Shown here piece after piece: positions 8,390 to 16,843 of a stretch of 64,000 bases of DNA. Each line of letters starts with the position of its first letter. The first letter of the stretch is position 1. The translations under genes were made by a program, and so were the position numbers. The stretch comes from Gilvimarinus polysaccharolyticus. Lineage in GTDB: Bacteria; Pseudomonadota; Gammaproteobacteria; Pseudomonadales; Cellvibrionaceae. The stretch is from assembly GCF_001187555.1 (NCBI RefSeq), contig NZ_LFIJ01000001.1, forward strand, positions 1,080,169 through 1,144,168, read 5' to 3'. The notes beneath the pieces were generated by a model. It made no database searches. It was not told where the DNA came from and saw only the letters and a list, made by a program, of their open reading frames with translations.

Positions 8390-9169
8390 ATGAAAATTAA
8401 CAATAAAAATAACGTTATCGCAATGGGTCTCGCCACCACGCTTCTGGCGTTATCTTCCACTGCCAACGCAGAGTTCATTAATACGAAATACGCTGGTTAT
8501 CCTAGTGAAGGCGGCTATTTTGTCAGTCATTATGAGCAATATAACGACCAATGGGCTTGGGTTGACACCTCCGGTTACACTGAATCACACGTCAATTTCA
8601 CAATAGCGGCTAATAATGTTGTGACTGGCCGGGGCTGGGAAACCGGCCAACGTAATCGCAAGATTAACTTTGTGATAAACGACTACCAACCTTGGTGGAA
8701 TGAGCAGAAAATAGTGTTCGCGGTTTATGGTTGGACGCGCCAAGACCCCGCCAGCTATAACAGTACCAATGACCCTCATCGTAACGTGGTGGAATACTAT
8801 GTGGTGGAAAATAATAAAGATTGGAATCCGTCTCATCAGGGTACCGACGGCAAGGGTGCTATTCATCTGAAAACGGCCACCGTAGATGGTGCGGAGTATA
8901 AATATTATTACTCCTTGCGAGAGAATCAACCCCATTATTATCAAAACAGCGAAAGTGATTTTGCCACCTTTAGGCAGTACTGGGCGATTCGCCAAAACTC
9001 GCGCAACTCGGGAGAAGTGGATATGGCGAAACACTTTAGTAACTGGGAAAACCCCAAAGCCGCTCAATCGGCCAATGCTTACCCCTACACCAATGACTGG
9101 GGCTATCAAATCTTCATGGTCGAGAGCTATCAAGTAGGTGGCTCGGTACGATTAAACGCTTGGGAATAA
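8390..9169 (+). CDS. Divergent secreted GH11 endo-beta-1,4-xylanase
   Basis: GH11 enzymes are small jelly-roll xylanases that cut the xylan backbone. I start at ATG 8390, which gives a clean signal peptide (about residues 1-27, ending TANA) and an AAAAAGG ribosome site. The family pattern is recognisable: GYFVSHYEQ, VVTGRGWETG, INF, AVYGWTR, then VVEYYVVE with E135 as the likely nucleophile, FRQYWAIRQNSR, and FMVESYQ with E245 as the likely acid/base. Two oddities stand out. A segment of about 12 extra residues separates GWTR from VEYY, where typical members have about three. The thumb-loop PSI motif is replaced by QPHYYQN. There is no carbohydrate-binding module. A hairpin terminator follows 40 bases after the stop. 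Confidence 0.88.
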   Translation: MKINNKNNVIAMGLATTLLALSSTANAEFINTKYAGYPSEGGYFVSHYEQYNDQWAWVDTSGYTESHVNFTIAANNVVTGRGWETGQRNRKINFVINDYQPWWNEQKIVFAVYGWTRQDPASYNSTNDPHRNVVEYYVVENNKDWNPSHQGTDGKGAIHLKTATVDGAEYKYYYSLRENQPHYYQNSESDFATFRQYWAIRQNSRNSGEVDMAKHFSNWENPKAAQSANAYPYTNDWGYQIFMVESYQVGGSVRLNAWE

Positions 9170-9208
9170 GCTGAGCCGTTCAAATTATATTAGACAATAT
9201 CATTAACT

Positions 9209-9234
9209 AAAGGACGACTGGATCGTCCTTTTTA
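9209..9234 (+). terminator. Intrinsic terminator of the xylanase gene
   Basis: AAAGGACGA (9209-9217), a CTGGA loop and TCGTCCTTT (9223-9231) form a perfect 9-bp stem ending in a T-run, 40 bases after the GH11 stop. Confidence 0.85.
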
Positions 9235-9350
9235 TTGTTATTTGATGTGATCTTTTAACGCAATAACTGGGAAGGCTCCGATTAAAGGTGCCATTGGGTA
9301 ACAGTGACATTGTTTCTAATTAGATGTATTTTTGTTGGGGCTGCATCTTA

Positions 9351-9383
9351 AAAAAAGGCCGGCTTCTAGGTAAGAAGCCGGCC
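9351..9383 (-). terminator. Intrinsic terminator of the GH9 gene
   Basis: GGCCGGCTTCT (9357-9367) and AGAAGCCGGCC (9373-9383) form a perfect 11-bp stem with a 5-base loop. Read on the - strand it is followed by a T-run (the A-run at 9350-9356), 24 bases after the GH9 stop. Confidence 0.88.
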
Positions 9384-9406
9384 CAAGGTTGCAAGGATAA
9401 ATCGGA

Positions 9407-11995
9407 TTAGTTTTCTAGCAATGATTGCGCGGCATGGGTTAAAAACAAATACCGGCTACCCATGGGGATAACGTATTCATTTTGTCCCCAAAAGAATGGC
9501 CAATTACTTTTGTTCTCTGGTAAGTCGGGCGCCAATACTAGAACACCCGGCACAACACCTCCTGGAATGTACGAGAAGTCTGCGCGGTTGTTACCGTAAG
9601 CGGCGGTTTGCGATTTTGCGCCGATGCCAGAGGCAAACGAGTAGTTGGAGTCTGGGTGGGTGCCGAAGATGTAATTTAGACTGCGGTACACCAACTCTTT
9701 TTCAACAATGTCAGGGAAAGCTTTGTGTAACCAGTAGTTGGTTATACCAAAACCCATAACTGAACCATTGCCAGCCCAGCCGCCACGAGTGATGGGCACA
9801 CCATAGGGGTTCTCTTGTTCAATGGTGTTAATCTCATCGCGGTAGCTGCGGGTTAGCGCGGCCAATGCATCGGCGTAGGCGTCATCCATATAAGGCATTG
9901 CCAGTACTAACATGGCGACATTCTCACCACGGAAGTTATCTTTAACCGAATCGAACAGTTCACTAACAGCTTCTGCGTAACGCTTATCTTGAGTGCTTAT
10001 CAGCAGTTCAACAGCGGTTTTAAGTTTCTCTTCCTCTAATTTACCGCCGGTGGTGTTGCCAAAGCGGTAAGTGTTGGGCTCACGATTGGCCTCGTACTGC
10101 CAAACTCTTTTTGCGGTGGCAAGACTTTCATCGGCAAGTTGTTGGTTGATGGGCCCCAATACTCGGCTAGCAGCGGCTAAAGCCGCGGCCGAACCGTAGT
10201 TAAGCGCGCTGGTGTTACTGGTAAACGCCCAACGATCATCAAAACGGCCACTGTGTGTGCCATTCTCAGGCATTAGGTCTTCACCAGCCGTTGGGTCTAC
10301 CGTGGACGGCTCATACATTTTTCCCACGCTGCGCTCTTTTGCGTGTGGGTCCATGGATGCGTCGTAGACCATGTTGTCGGTTTTGGTTGAACCATCACCC
10401 AAGTGTGGGTACTGATACAAACGGCCCGCAACGATACCGGGAATAGCGTGGCCGATGGCGCGGTGCTGAGCGATCAGAGCTAAAGTACCGTGCTCGATTT
10501 GCTGCAACATATCTTGCTTGCCATCGGGACGATTGATCTGAGTAAACTTTTTCTCTTGGCTGACGGTGGTGTTGTCGCGCTCTACACCAAACTCTTCTAC
10601 TGCGTGTACCAGTCCCTCGATGGTGTGGTACTGAGACTGGGTGCGAATATCGTAGTCGCCGGCATCGTACCAACCGCCGTAGTCTAAACCGTCAATATGC
10701 TGGAAGGGTTTAAAGTCGGTATCAAGCTCTTCACCGTGAGCGTAGAGGTCGAAGTGTTCGTAATTGGGCGGTGCTTGTAAAGCATCGTCCATGTGCGAGC
10801 GACCATGCCAAACGCGGTAGGCTTCGCGCACTTGCATGTGGTCCATTTGCACCGGAAAGAAAAAATCCAGTGTAGGTTGCCATACTTTGGCTAGCACTTC
10901 TTTGTCGATAGGGAAGGTGTCAGTAGTTTGATTACCGTAACGCAATTGGTATAAGCCGGGTTCATTCACGTCAGAGAAATCAAAGGTAACGTACTCGTAA
11001 CGTAAATATTCGCCCCACGCTTTGGGCTTACCTGAGTGTGCCACCGTGGTGCTGCCATCGGCGTGTATCTTAAGTAGCTCTACGTTCGACTCCGGGGTAT
11101 CGTTTGGATCTAATTCGATGACGGCACGTTTCGGTTGAGCTGGGTGGTAACCTACTTGCGAATAACCAATCACTGGCTCGCGAACCCAGCCGGGGATGGC
11201 ACTGATGTCAAGTTTCCACTCCACGACTTTGCCTGTACGGCCGGCGGGAATCATATCGCGTACAACGTACCAACCATTTTGCGCTTTGGTGCGGCCATCA
11301 AACAACATCAGTTCGCCATCGCCTAAAGTTTCGCTAATTGTAACGCGTCGCTCGGGATCTGCTGGCGCCAGCACCAAGGTTTTACCTTGAGCAAAGGCCG
11401 TGGGCTCAGTTAGCCCTTGGTCATTCATAACCATGCCGTGGGTGGTCGAGGCCGAGCGGGGGAATTGCCCTGGCTTGCCATCCGCTAAGTAAGCTTTGTC
11501 CCAGTATTCGGCGGGTACAAACTCCATATTAAAGCCGGCCTTGCCTTCAAGCGCTTTAGGCAGCGGGCTGTCTAGATGCACACTGATCACCACGCCTTGA
11601 TCGCTAGCGGTGGTTTTTACGCTGTAAGAGAAATCTAGCTCAGGGTAGGCGAGCTGGGTGGTGATGGTGCCGGTCTGTTTGTCCACTTCGCGAGCGACGA
11701 ACTGGCCCATGCCGTCCCACTGTTCGGGGGTGTGTAATAGTCTTACATCGCCGTTGGTGGCGGTACGCTCACCGTGCTGCACAATCTCAATACCGGCGGT
11801 TTTTGAGTCAAAAAACAGTCCTCCAGGCTTACTGGAGAAGGCGAATACGTCCACAGCCGCCGAGTCGAAGTATTCTTTATCGTTTAGGACGAGTGCGTTT
11901 TGCGCGGTATTGTTAGGGGTGTTGACACAGGCAGCAAGCATTGTTGCTCCTGCTATGGCAGCCGCTAGTGGACGCCAGTTAAATGGGACGGACAT
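9407..11995 (-). CDS. GH9 family glycoside hydrolase, lipoprotein
   Basis: GH9 enzymes are inverting cellulases or exo-acting glucosidases with an (alpha/alpha)6 barrel. The protein (862 residues) starts with a lipoprotein signal whose lipobox is LAAC (Cys about residue 23), so it should be membrane-anchored. Residues about 30-270 form an N-terminal domain I do not recognise. About 270-375 is the Ig-like domain that precedes many GH9 barrels (IGYSQVGYHPAQPKRAVIEL). The barrel carries GGWYDAGDYD (about residues 438-446, the catalytic-base Asp pair) and ends with GQNEYVIPMG (about residue 837, general acid Glu). Lipid anchoring suggests trimming of oligosaccharides at the cell surface. Substrate cannot be fixed from sequence: cello-oligosaccharides or mixed-linkage glucans are both plausible. 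It has its own terminator. Confidence 0.88.
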   Translation of the reverse strand: MSVPFNWRPLAAAIAGATMLAACVNTPNNTAQNALVLNDKEYFDSAAVDVFAFSSKPGGLFFDSKTAGIEIVQHGERTATNGDVRLLHTPEQWDGMGQFVAREVDKQTGTITTQLAYPELDFSYSVKTTASDQGVVISVHLDSPLPKALEGKAGFNMEFVPAEYWDKAYLADGKPGQFPRSASTTHGMVMNDQGLTEPTAFAQGKTLVLAPADPERRVTISETLGDGELMLFDGRTKAQNGWYVVRDMIPAGRTGKVVEWKLDISAIPGWVREPVIGYSQVGYHPAQPKRAVIELDPNDTPESNVELLKIHADGSTTVAHSGKPKAWGEYLRYEYVTFDFSDVNEPGLYQLRYGNQTTDTFPIDKEVLAKVWQPTLDFFFPVQMDHMQVREAYRVWHGRSHMDDALQAPPNYEHFDLYAHGEELDTDFKPFQHIDGLDYGGWYDAGDYDIRTQSQYHTIEGLVHAVEEFGVERDNTTVSQEKKFTQINRPDGKQDMLQQIEHGTLALIAQHRAIGHAIPGIVAGRLYQYPHLGDGSTKTDNMVYDASMDPHAKERSVGKMYEPSTVDPTAGEDLMPENGTHSGRFDDRWAFTSNTSALNYGSAAALAAASRVLGPINQQLADESLATAKRVWQYEANREPNTYRFGNTTGGKLEEEKLKTAVELLISTQDKRYAEAVSELFDSVKDNFRGENVAMLVLAMPYMDDAYADALAALTRSYRDEINTIEQENPYGVPITRGGWAGNGSVMGFGITNYWLHKAFPDIVEKELVYRSLNYIFGTHPDSNYSFASGIGAKSQTAAYGNNRADFSYIPGGVVPGVLVLAPDLPENKSNWPFFWGQNEYVIPMGSRYLFLTHAAQSLLEN

Positions 11996-12393
11996 GGGTT
12001 ATTCCTTTGTTATGCTTAGGGCTCTAGTACTAAATATCTTATATTCAGAATGACCATTAGGTATGGTAACGATAACGCAAAATGAAAGAGTTTGCGATAG
12101 CTTGCTTAATTACAATAAAAAAACCACAGAGGCCCCATTAGTAAAGGGAGGCGGTGATGTTTTGTCGTCAGATGGAGGCTTTAGGTTTTGTAAATTTTTG
12201 TCACGCAAACGTAAGGGAGCTGTGATCAGAACGAAAAAGGCAAACCGTACTCTGGGCTGTAATAGGCCATAAACAGCTGTTACGGTCATTTATGGCAGCG
12301 CCTTTACTTTGCTATACTGCGCTCTCTCTCGATCTCGCATTACTTGGTTTTACACTGCCGTTTAAATCACCTACAGGTAAAAAGTCGACATTT
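11996..12393. other. Divergent promoter region between GH9 and rluF
   Basis: No convincing gene lies in these 398 bases; a 69-codon frame at 12063-12272 has no family-like sequence. About 70 bases upstream of the GH9 start there is GGTAACGATAACG, which resembles the half-sites of LacI/GntR-type sugar regulators but is not a perfect palindrome. The start of rluF could extend to 12292, but the extra 34 residues look unlike the family. Confidence 0.4.
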
Positions 12394-13413
12394 ATGCCTA
12401 ATACGTCTTTAACTCGCCTAAATAAATACATTAGTGAAAGTGGTATTTGCTCGCGCAGAGATGCCGACCGCTTTGTTGAGCAAGGCAATGTATACCTAAA
12501 CGGTAAGCGCGCCCAGGTGGGGGACCGAGTAGCGCCGGGTGATGTGGTTAGGGTAAATGGCCAGCTTATTGAGCCACAAGAAGCCGAAGATTTGATTTTT
12601 ATCGCACTGAATAAACCCGTGGGTATTGTTAGCACTACCGAGAGCAGTGAGCGAGATAACATTGTCAGCTTTGTCCGTCACAGTACCCGAATCTTTCCTA
12701 TTGGGCGCTTAGATAAAGATTCGCAGGGTTTGATTTTTTTAACCAACAATGGCGATTTGGTTAATAAGATACTGCGTGCAGGCAACAACCATGAAAAAGA
12801 GTATTTGGTCACGGTTAACAAACCGATTCGGGCTGATTTTATTGAAGGGATGAGTCAAGGCGTGCCAATACTCGGCACCATGACAAAAAAATGTAAAGTC
12901 AGTAAAGAGGCACCTACGGTATTTAAAATTACCTTGGTGCAGGGGCTAAACCGCCAGATTCGCCGTATGTGTGAGCACTTTGGCTACGAGGTGGTGCAGC
13001 TTGAACGTGTAAAAATTATGAACATCGGCATTAAAGGACTGCCGGTTGGTGAATGGCGAGACCTTACTGAAAAAGAGTTAAAAGTGTTGCTGACCTCCAT
13101 CGAGGGCTCTTCGTCGGAAGCACCTGCTGGGCGTAAAAACTCACAGAAAAGTGCGCCTAAAAAATCGCCCAGTAATGGAGCAAAAAAACGCGGCACCCGC
13201 ACAACTAAAGCCGGCGCTAAAGAATTTTCTACGACAAAGAAAAAACCCGCTGCAGCAGGCAGAAATAAACCCGCCGCCAAATCACCACATCATAAAAGTG
13301 GCCCTCAGGCGCGGGGCGCAGGTAAAAATAAGCCCGCAGCTAGCGCTAAACCGGGAGTGCGATCTAAACAGAAATCTGGCCGCTCCTCGGTACCTAAGAA
13401 GGGCCGTCGTTAA
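12394..13413 (+). CDS. rluF: 23S rRNA pseudouridine synthase RluF
   Basis: RluF converts U2604 of 23S rRNA (and in E. coli a tRNA-Tyr position) to pseudouridine. The N-terminal S4 RNA-binding domain ([32 protein letters not shown]) is followed by the RsuA/RluB-E-F catalytic domain with [11 protein letters not shown], catalytic Asp at residue 107, and [18 protein letters not shown] chose ATG 12394 because RluF proteins begin directly with the S4 domain. The last 100 or so residues are a Lys/Ala/Pro/Gly-rich tail of low complexity, probably an RNA-binding extension common in marine gammaproteobacteria. Its stop is 8 bases from the convergent rlmE stop. Confidence 0.9.
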   Translation: MPNTSLTRLNKYISESGICSRRDADRFVEQGNVYLNGKRAQVGDRVAPGDVVRVNGQLIEPQEAEDLIFIALNKPVGIVSTTESSERDNIVSFVRHSTRIFPIGRLDKDSQGLIFLTNNGDLVNKILRAGNNHEKEYLVTVNKPIRADFIEGMSQGVPILGTMTKKCKVSKEAPTVFKITLVQGLNRQIRRMCEHFGYEVVQLERVKIMNIGIKGLPVGEWRDLTEKELKVLLTSIEGSSSEAPAGRKNSQKSAPKKSPSNGAKKRGTRTTKAGAKEFSTTKKKPAAAGRNKPAAKSPHHKSGPQARGAGKNKPAASAKPGVRSKQKSGRSSVPKKGRR

Positions 13414-13421
13414 GCCGTGCG

Positions 13422-14042
13422 TTAGCCTTTAAAGCCTTTGGCGACAAAGTAAACTTCACGCGATCTAGGGCGTGAAGCGTCCGGCTTGCGAATCATCACT
13501 TTATCAAACGATGAGCGTACATCTTTTAAGTATTCATCTGAGCCTTCGCCCTGAAACACCTTGGTGACAAAACAGCCTTTAGGTTTGAGTACTTGGCGGG
13601 CCATGTCGAGTGCCAGTTCTATCAGGTACATCGACGAAGCTTGATCGGCAGCATTCACACCACTTATGTTGGGTGCCATATCTGAAATAACCAGATCCAC
13701 TGGTGTGTCACCTACGGCGGCCATAATTTGTTCAAATACGGCATCCTCGGTGAAATCCCCCTGGATAAAGTCGACATCGGCCATAGAGTCCATTGGTAAG
13801 ATATCAGACGCGATAACACGCCCGTTGACGCCGACTATAGGCGCTACAACTTGCGACCAGCCGCCTGGAGCACTGCCTAAGTCCATTACCATCATGCCAG
13901 GACGTACCAGCTTGTCTTTTTTGATTATTTCCAGCAACTTGTAGCTGGCACGTGAACGGTAGCCATCGACTTGGGCACGTTTTACATATGGGTCATTAAC
14001 GTGCTCGCTAAGCCACTGATTACTGCTTTTAGATCTTGCCAT
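13422..14042 (-). CDS. rlmE: 23S rRNA 2'-O-ribose methyltransferase RlmE (FtsJ/RrmJ)
   Basis: RlmE methylates the 2'-hydroxyl of U2552 in the 23S rRNA A-loop using S-adenosylmethionine, a late step in 50S assembly. The SAM site is [14 protein letters not shown]. The catalytic tetrad of the family is complete: K35 (RASYKLLEI), D121 (VISDMAPN), K161 (VTKVFQGEG) and E196 ([10 protein letters not shown]), three residues earlier than in E. coli RlmE. Length (206) is standard. In many relatives ftsH follows; here the gene instead converges on rluF with an 8-base gap. Confidence 0.95.
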   Translation of the reverse strand: MARSKSSNQWLSEHVNDPYVKRAQVDGYRSRASYKLLEIIKKDKLVRPGMMVMDLGSAPGGWSQVVAPIVGVNGRVIASDILPMDSMADVDFIQGDFTEDAVFEQIMAAVGDTPVDLVISDMAPNISGVNAADQASSMYLIELALDMARQVLKPKGCFVTKVFQGEGSDEYLKDVRSSFDKVMIRKPDASRPRSREVYFVAKGFKG

Positions 14043-14273
14043 GGTGCGCCTGCGCTGTGCCTAGTAAATAATAACCGCATTATACGCATTATGGGGCAGG
14101 CTCGTAACAGGGGTGCTGCTATCAGTACGATTGCTGCTAGCCGTTAATATAGCCTGTAAGCTTTCGAGAGTTAGCTTCGCATGCACATATTTCAAAGGTA
14201 CAATAAGCCTATTGGGCGCCTCTGGCGTTTTTTTTAGCCCCTTTGCCGGAGACACCGGCCAGGTCTACTTTTT

Positions 14274-15917
14274 ATGATCCGAATTACCGAGCTCGCCTTA
14301 CCCCTTGATCACTCCGCCGAGGCTCTGCCTCAAGCTGTGGCTAAACGCCTTGGGGTGGCAGAACCCCAGCTGCAAAACCTAACCGTATTTAAGCGCAGCT
14401 ACGATGCCCGCAAGAAAAACACCGAAATTAAGTTTATTTACATTATTGATGTGGCGGTTGTTAACGAAGATGCCGTGTTGCAGCGTCTTGCCGCTGACCG
14501 CCACATCCGACCGTCGCCCGACACTCAGTATTACCCTGTGGCCAAAGCCCCCGCTGAGTTGACAGAGCGCCCTGTGGTGATTGGCTTTGGTCCCTGTGGT
14601 TTGTACGCGGCGTTAATATTAGCGCAAATGGGTTTTAAGCCCATTGTGCTAGAGCGCGGTCGCGATGTGCGTACCCGTACCAAAGATACCTGGGCGCTGT
14701 GGCGCCACAACGTGCTTACGCCAGAATCGAATGTGCAATTTGGTGAGGGCGGCGCGGGCTTGTTTTCCGATGGTAAGCTTTACAGTCAAATTAAAGACCC
14801 TAAGTTTTACGGCCGTAAAGTCATGTACGAGTTTGTCCGCGCCGGTGCTCCAGAAGAAATCATGTTTGTGAGCAAGCCACATATTGGCACCTTTAGACTT
14901 ACAGGTGTGGTGGCAGCTATGCGCGAAGAGATAATTGCGCTTGGCGGCGAAGTGCGCTTTGAAAGTAAAGTGGCCACTCTTGATGTGGTCGACAACAATG
15001 GGCAGGGCAAGCGTGTTAGCGGTGTTACTTTGGCTAATGGTGGGCAGATAAAGAGCCGCTATGTGGTATTGGCTGTTGGGCATAGCGCCCGCGATACGTT
15101 TCGCATGCTGCACGATGTAGGTGTGTATTTAGAGGCAAAACCTTTTGCAATTGGATTTCGGATCGAGCACCCACAATCATTGATTGATCATGCACGCCTG
15201 GGCAAATATGCCGGCCACCCTGACTTAGGCGCGGCCGATTACAAAGTTGTACATCACGCCAAAAATGGCCGAGCGGTGTACAGTTTTTGTATGTGCCCTG
15301 GTGGTACGGTGGTGGCGGCAACCTCGGAGGAGGGCCGTGTAGTCACCAACGGTATGAGTCAGTATTCACGCAATGAGCGCAACGCCAATGCCGGTATTGT
15401 TGTGAGCATTAACCCCGAGCAAGACTTCCCTGGAGGGCCTCTAGCAGGTATTGATTTGCAAGAAGCGCTGGAGGCTCACGCCTACGTTGCCGGTGGTGAA
15501 AATTATTGCGCGCCAGGACAGTTAGTCGGCGACTTCTTAAAAGCAAAACCTTCTACTAAATTTGGTGAGGTCGAGCCTTCTTACAAACCCGGCGTTACTT
15601 TGGGTGATTTATCATCAACCTTACCGAGCTACGCAATTGAAGCGATTCGTGAAGCACTGCCAGCTTTTGGCAAGCAGATTCGGGGCTTTGATCGCGCCGA
15701 TGCGGTATTAACCGGCATAGAAACCCGCACCTCATCGCCGGTGCGTATCAGTCGTGATAGAGACACATTGCAAAGTGTTAATACCCAAGGTTTATATCCA
15801 GCAGGTGAGGGCGCAGGTTACGCCGGAGGTATTTTGTCGGCCGGTGTTGATGGGGTGAAAATTGCCGAACAACTCGCCAAAGCGATGCTGGATGATTTTG
15901 CGAGTGAGGCACAATGA
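14274..15917 (+). CDS. FAD-dependent dehydrogenase of the COG2509 type
   Basis: A 547-residue soluble flavoprotein. Residues about 1-95 form a small alpha/beta domain (FKRSYDARKKN, a signature of this group). The dinucleotide-binding motif VIGFGPCGLYAALILAQMG begins near residue 102, followed by ERG. A C-terminal motif (GLYPAGEGAGYAGGILSAGVDG) closes the FAD site. COG2509 members are uncharacterised; the fold resembles geranylgeranyl-reductase and HI0933-like oxidoreductases. The downstream RNA methyltransferase gene starts inside its stop codon (ATGA), so both are coupled, but no functional link is known to me. Confidence 0.85.
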   Translation: MIRITELALPLDHSAEALPQAVAKRLGVAEPQLQNLTVFKRSYDARKKNTEIKFIYIIDVAVVNEDAVLQRLAADRHIRPSPDTQYYPVAKAPAELTERPVVIGFGPCGLYAALILAQMGFKPIVLERGRDVRTRTKDTWALWRHNVLTPESNVQFGEGGAGLFSDGKLYSQIKDPKFYGRKVMYEFVRAGAPEEIMFVSKPHIGTFRLTGVVAAMREEIIALGGEVRFESKVATLDVVDNNGQGKRVSGVTLANGGQIKSRYVVLAVGHSARDTFRMLHDVGVYLEAKPFAIGFRIEHPQSLIDHARLGKYAGHPDLGAADYKVVHHAKNGRAVYSFCMCPGGTVVAATSEEGRVVTNGMSQYSRNERNANAGIVVSINPEQDFPGGPLAGIDLQEALEAHAYVAGGENYCAPGQLVGDFLKAKPSTKFGEVEPSYKPGVTLGDLSSTLPSYAIEAIREALPAFGKQIRGFDRADAVLTGIETRTSSPVRISRDRDTLQSVNTQGLYPAGEGAGYAGGILSAGVDGVKIAEQLAKAMLDDFASEAQ

Positions 15918-16654
15918 AGCTCGACGACATAAAGAAACTGCATCAAAAAAAATACCGCGCCGAACTGGGCTGCTTTTTAGTCGAGGGCGAGCACCTTATT
16001 TTAGAGTTGCAAAAAGCCGCCAAAACAAACCCTTTACTCGCAGCGGCGACACTTTATGCCAGTGACAGTTATGGCGAGGTAGAAACAGATTTTGAGTTGC
16101 TGCGAATCTCTGACAAGCACATGCAAAAAATATCCGACACCAAATCGCCTCAAGGTATTGTTGCTGTAGTGCCTATGAGTGCTGTTGCGGCGCCGTTAAA
16201 AACCGCTGATGAAAAACACACAATTTATCTGCATGAGATACAAGATCCGGGCAACCTTGGCACTATCTTACGTACGCTTGCTTGGTTTGGTGGTTTTAAA
16301 TGCGTACTTAGTCCCAGCAGTGTAGACCCCTACAACCCGAAAGTGGTACGCGCTAGCATGGGGGCGATTTTTCATGTCCCCATAGAGTTAGATATCTCGC
16401 TTCCTACATTACAGACACGCTTCGATGCATTCGCCTGTCTAGATACTGCCGGTACCGCGTTATCGGCCCCGCAATTTAGTCGCCACCAGTGTTTTGTGTT
16501 TGGCAACGAGGCTCGAGGCGTTCCCCGAGAACAGTTAGCCGAATTAGGCGCTGAATCTTTTTCTATTCAGGGTAACGGCGTTTTAGAGTCTCTTAATTTG
16601 GCTACTGCCGTTAATATGTGCGCCTATGAACTGAACCGTTCGCTCAACCTATAA
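15914..16654 (+). CDS. TrmH/SpoU-family RNA 2'-O-methyltransferase
   Basis: SPOUT-class enzymes methylate ribose in tRNA or rRNA using SAM bound in a C-terminal trefoil knot. The three SpoU motifs are present: DPGNLGTILRTLAWFG (motif 1, with the substrate Asn and Arg), CFVFGNEARGVP (motif 2) and LESLNLATAVNMCAYEL (motif 3). The N-terminal part (about 1-95) matches the substrate-binding domain of TrmH/RlmB relatives. RNA target is unknown; it is not a clear RlmB or TrmL. The start codon overlaps the upstream stop (ATGA). Confidence 0.88.
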   Translation: MKLDDIKKLHQKKYRAELGCFLVEGEHLILELQKAAKTNPLLAAATLYASDSYGEVETDFELLRISDKHMQKISDTKSPQGIVAVVPMSAVAAPLKTADEKHTIYLHEIQDPGNLGTILRTLAWFGGFKCVLSPSSVDPYNPKVVRASMGAIFHVPIELDISLPTLQTRFDAFACLDTAGTALSAPQFSRHQCFVFGNEARGVPREQLAELGAESFSIQGNGVLESLNLATAVNMCAYELNRSLNL

Positions 16655-16723
16655 CTAAGGCCGCAACGTGGGTGAACCTTAGACAACACCCCAAGAGCCT
16701 GCGGTGACCCGAGTAAAGCAGGC
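16655..16723 (+). other. Two adjacent short hairpins after the methyltransferase gene
   Basis: CTAAGG (16655-16660) pairs with CCTTAG (16677-16682), and GCCTGC (16697-16702) pairs with GCAGGC (16718-16723). They start at the methyltransferase stop and lie 120-190 bases before the GGDEF/EAL gene. I could not match them to a known riboswitch; they may be a poor terminator or a structured leader. Confidence 0.3.
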
Positions 16724-16843
16724 AGATATCTCTCATCTAATACTTGGAAATGCATCAATAATACTGTATTTATAAGGTTGCCCACAGCTATATAACCCTA
16801 TACTTCAGGGGATAATCATAAAAACTATAGTGAGTACCTGTAT

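Noticed and set aside
8585-9133. 182-codon antisense reading frame within the xylanase gene
   Set aside because: Product has no family-like sequence; the + strand encodes a recognisable GH11 enzyme with signal peptide.
12063-12272. 69-codon frame between the GH9 and rluF genes
   Set aside because: No ribosome site of note and basic random-looking sequence.
14061-14255. 64-codon frame upstream of rlmE, where yhbY is often found
   Set aside because: The product does not resemble YhbY or any other family.
16655-16843. c-di-GMP (GEMM) riboswitch before the GGDEF/EAL gene
   Set aside because: The conserved GEMM core and tetraloop-receptor pattern could not be matched; only two simple stems are seen.
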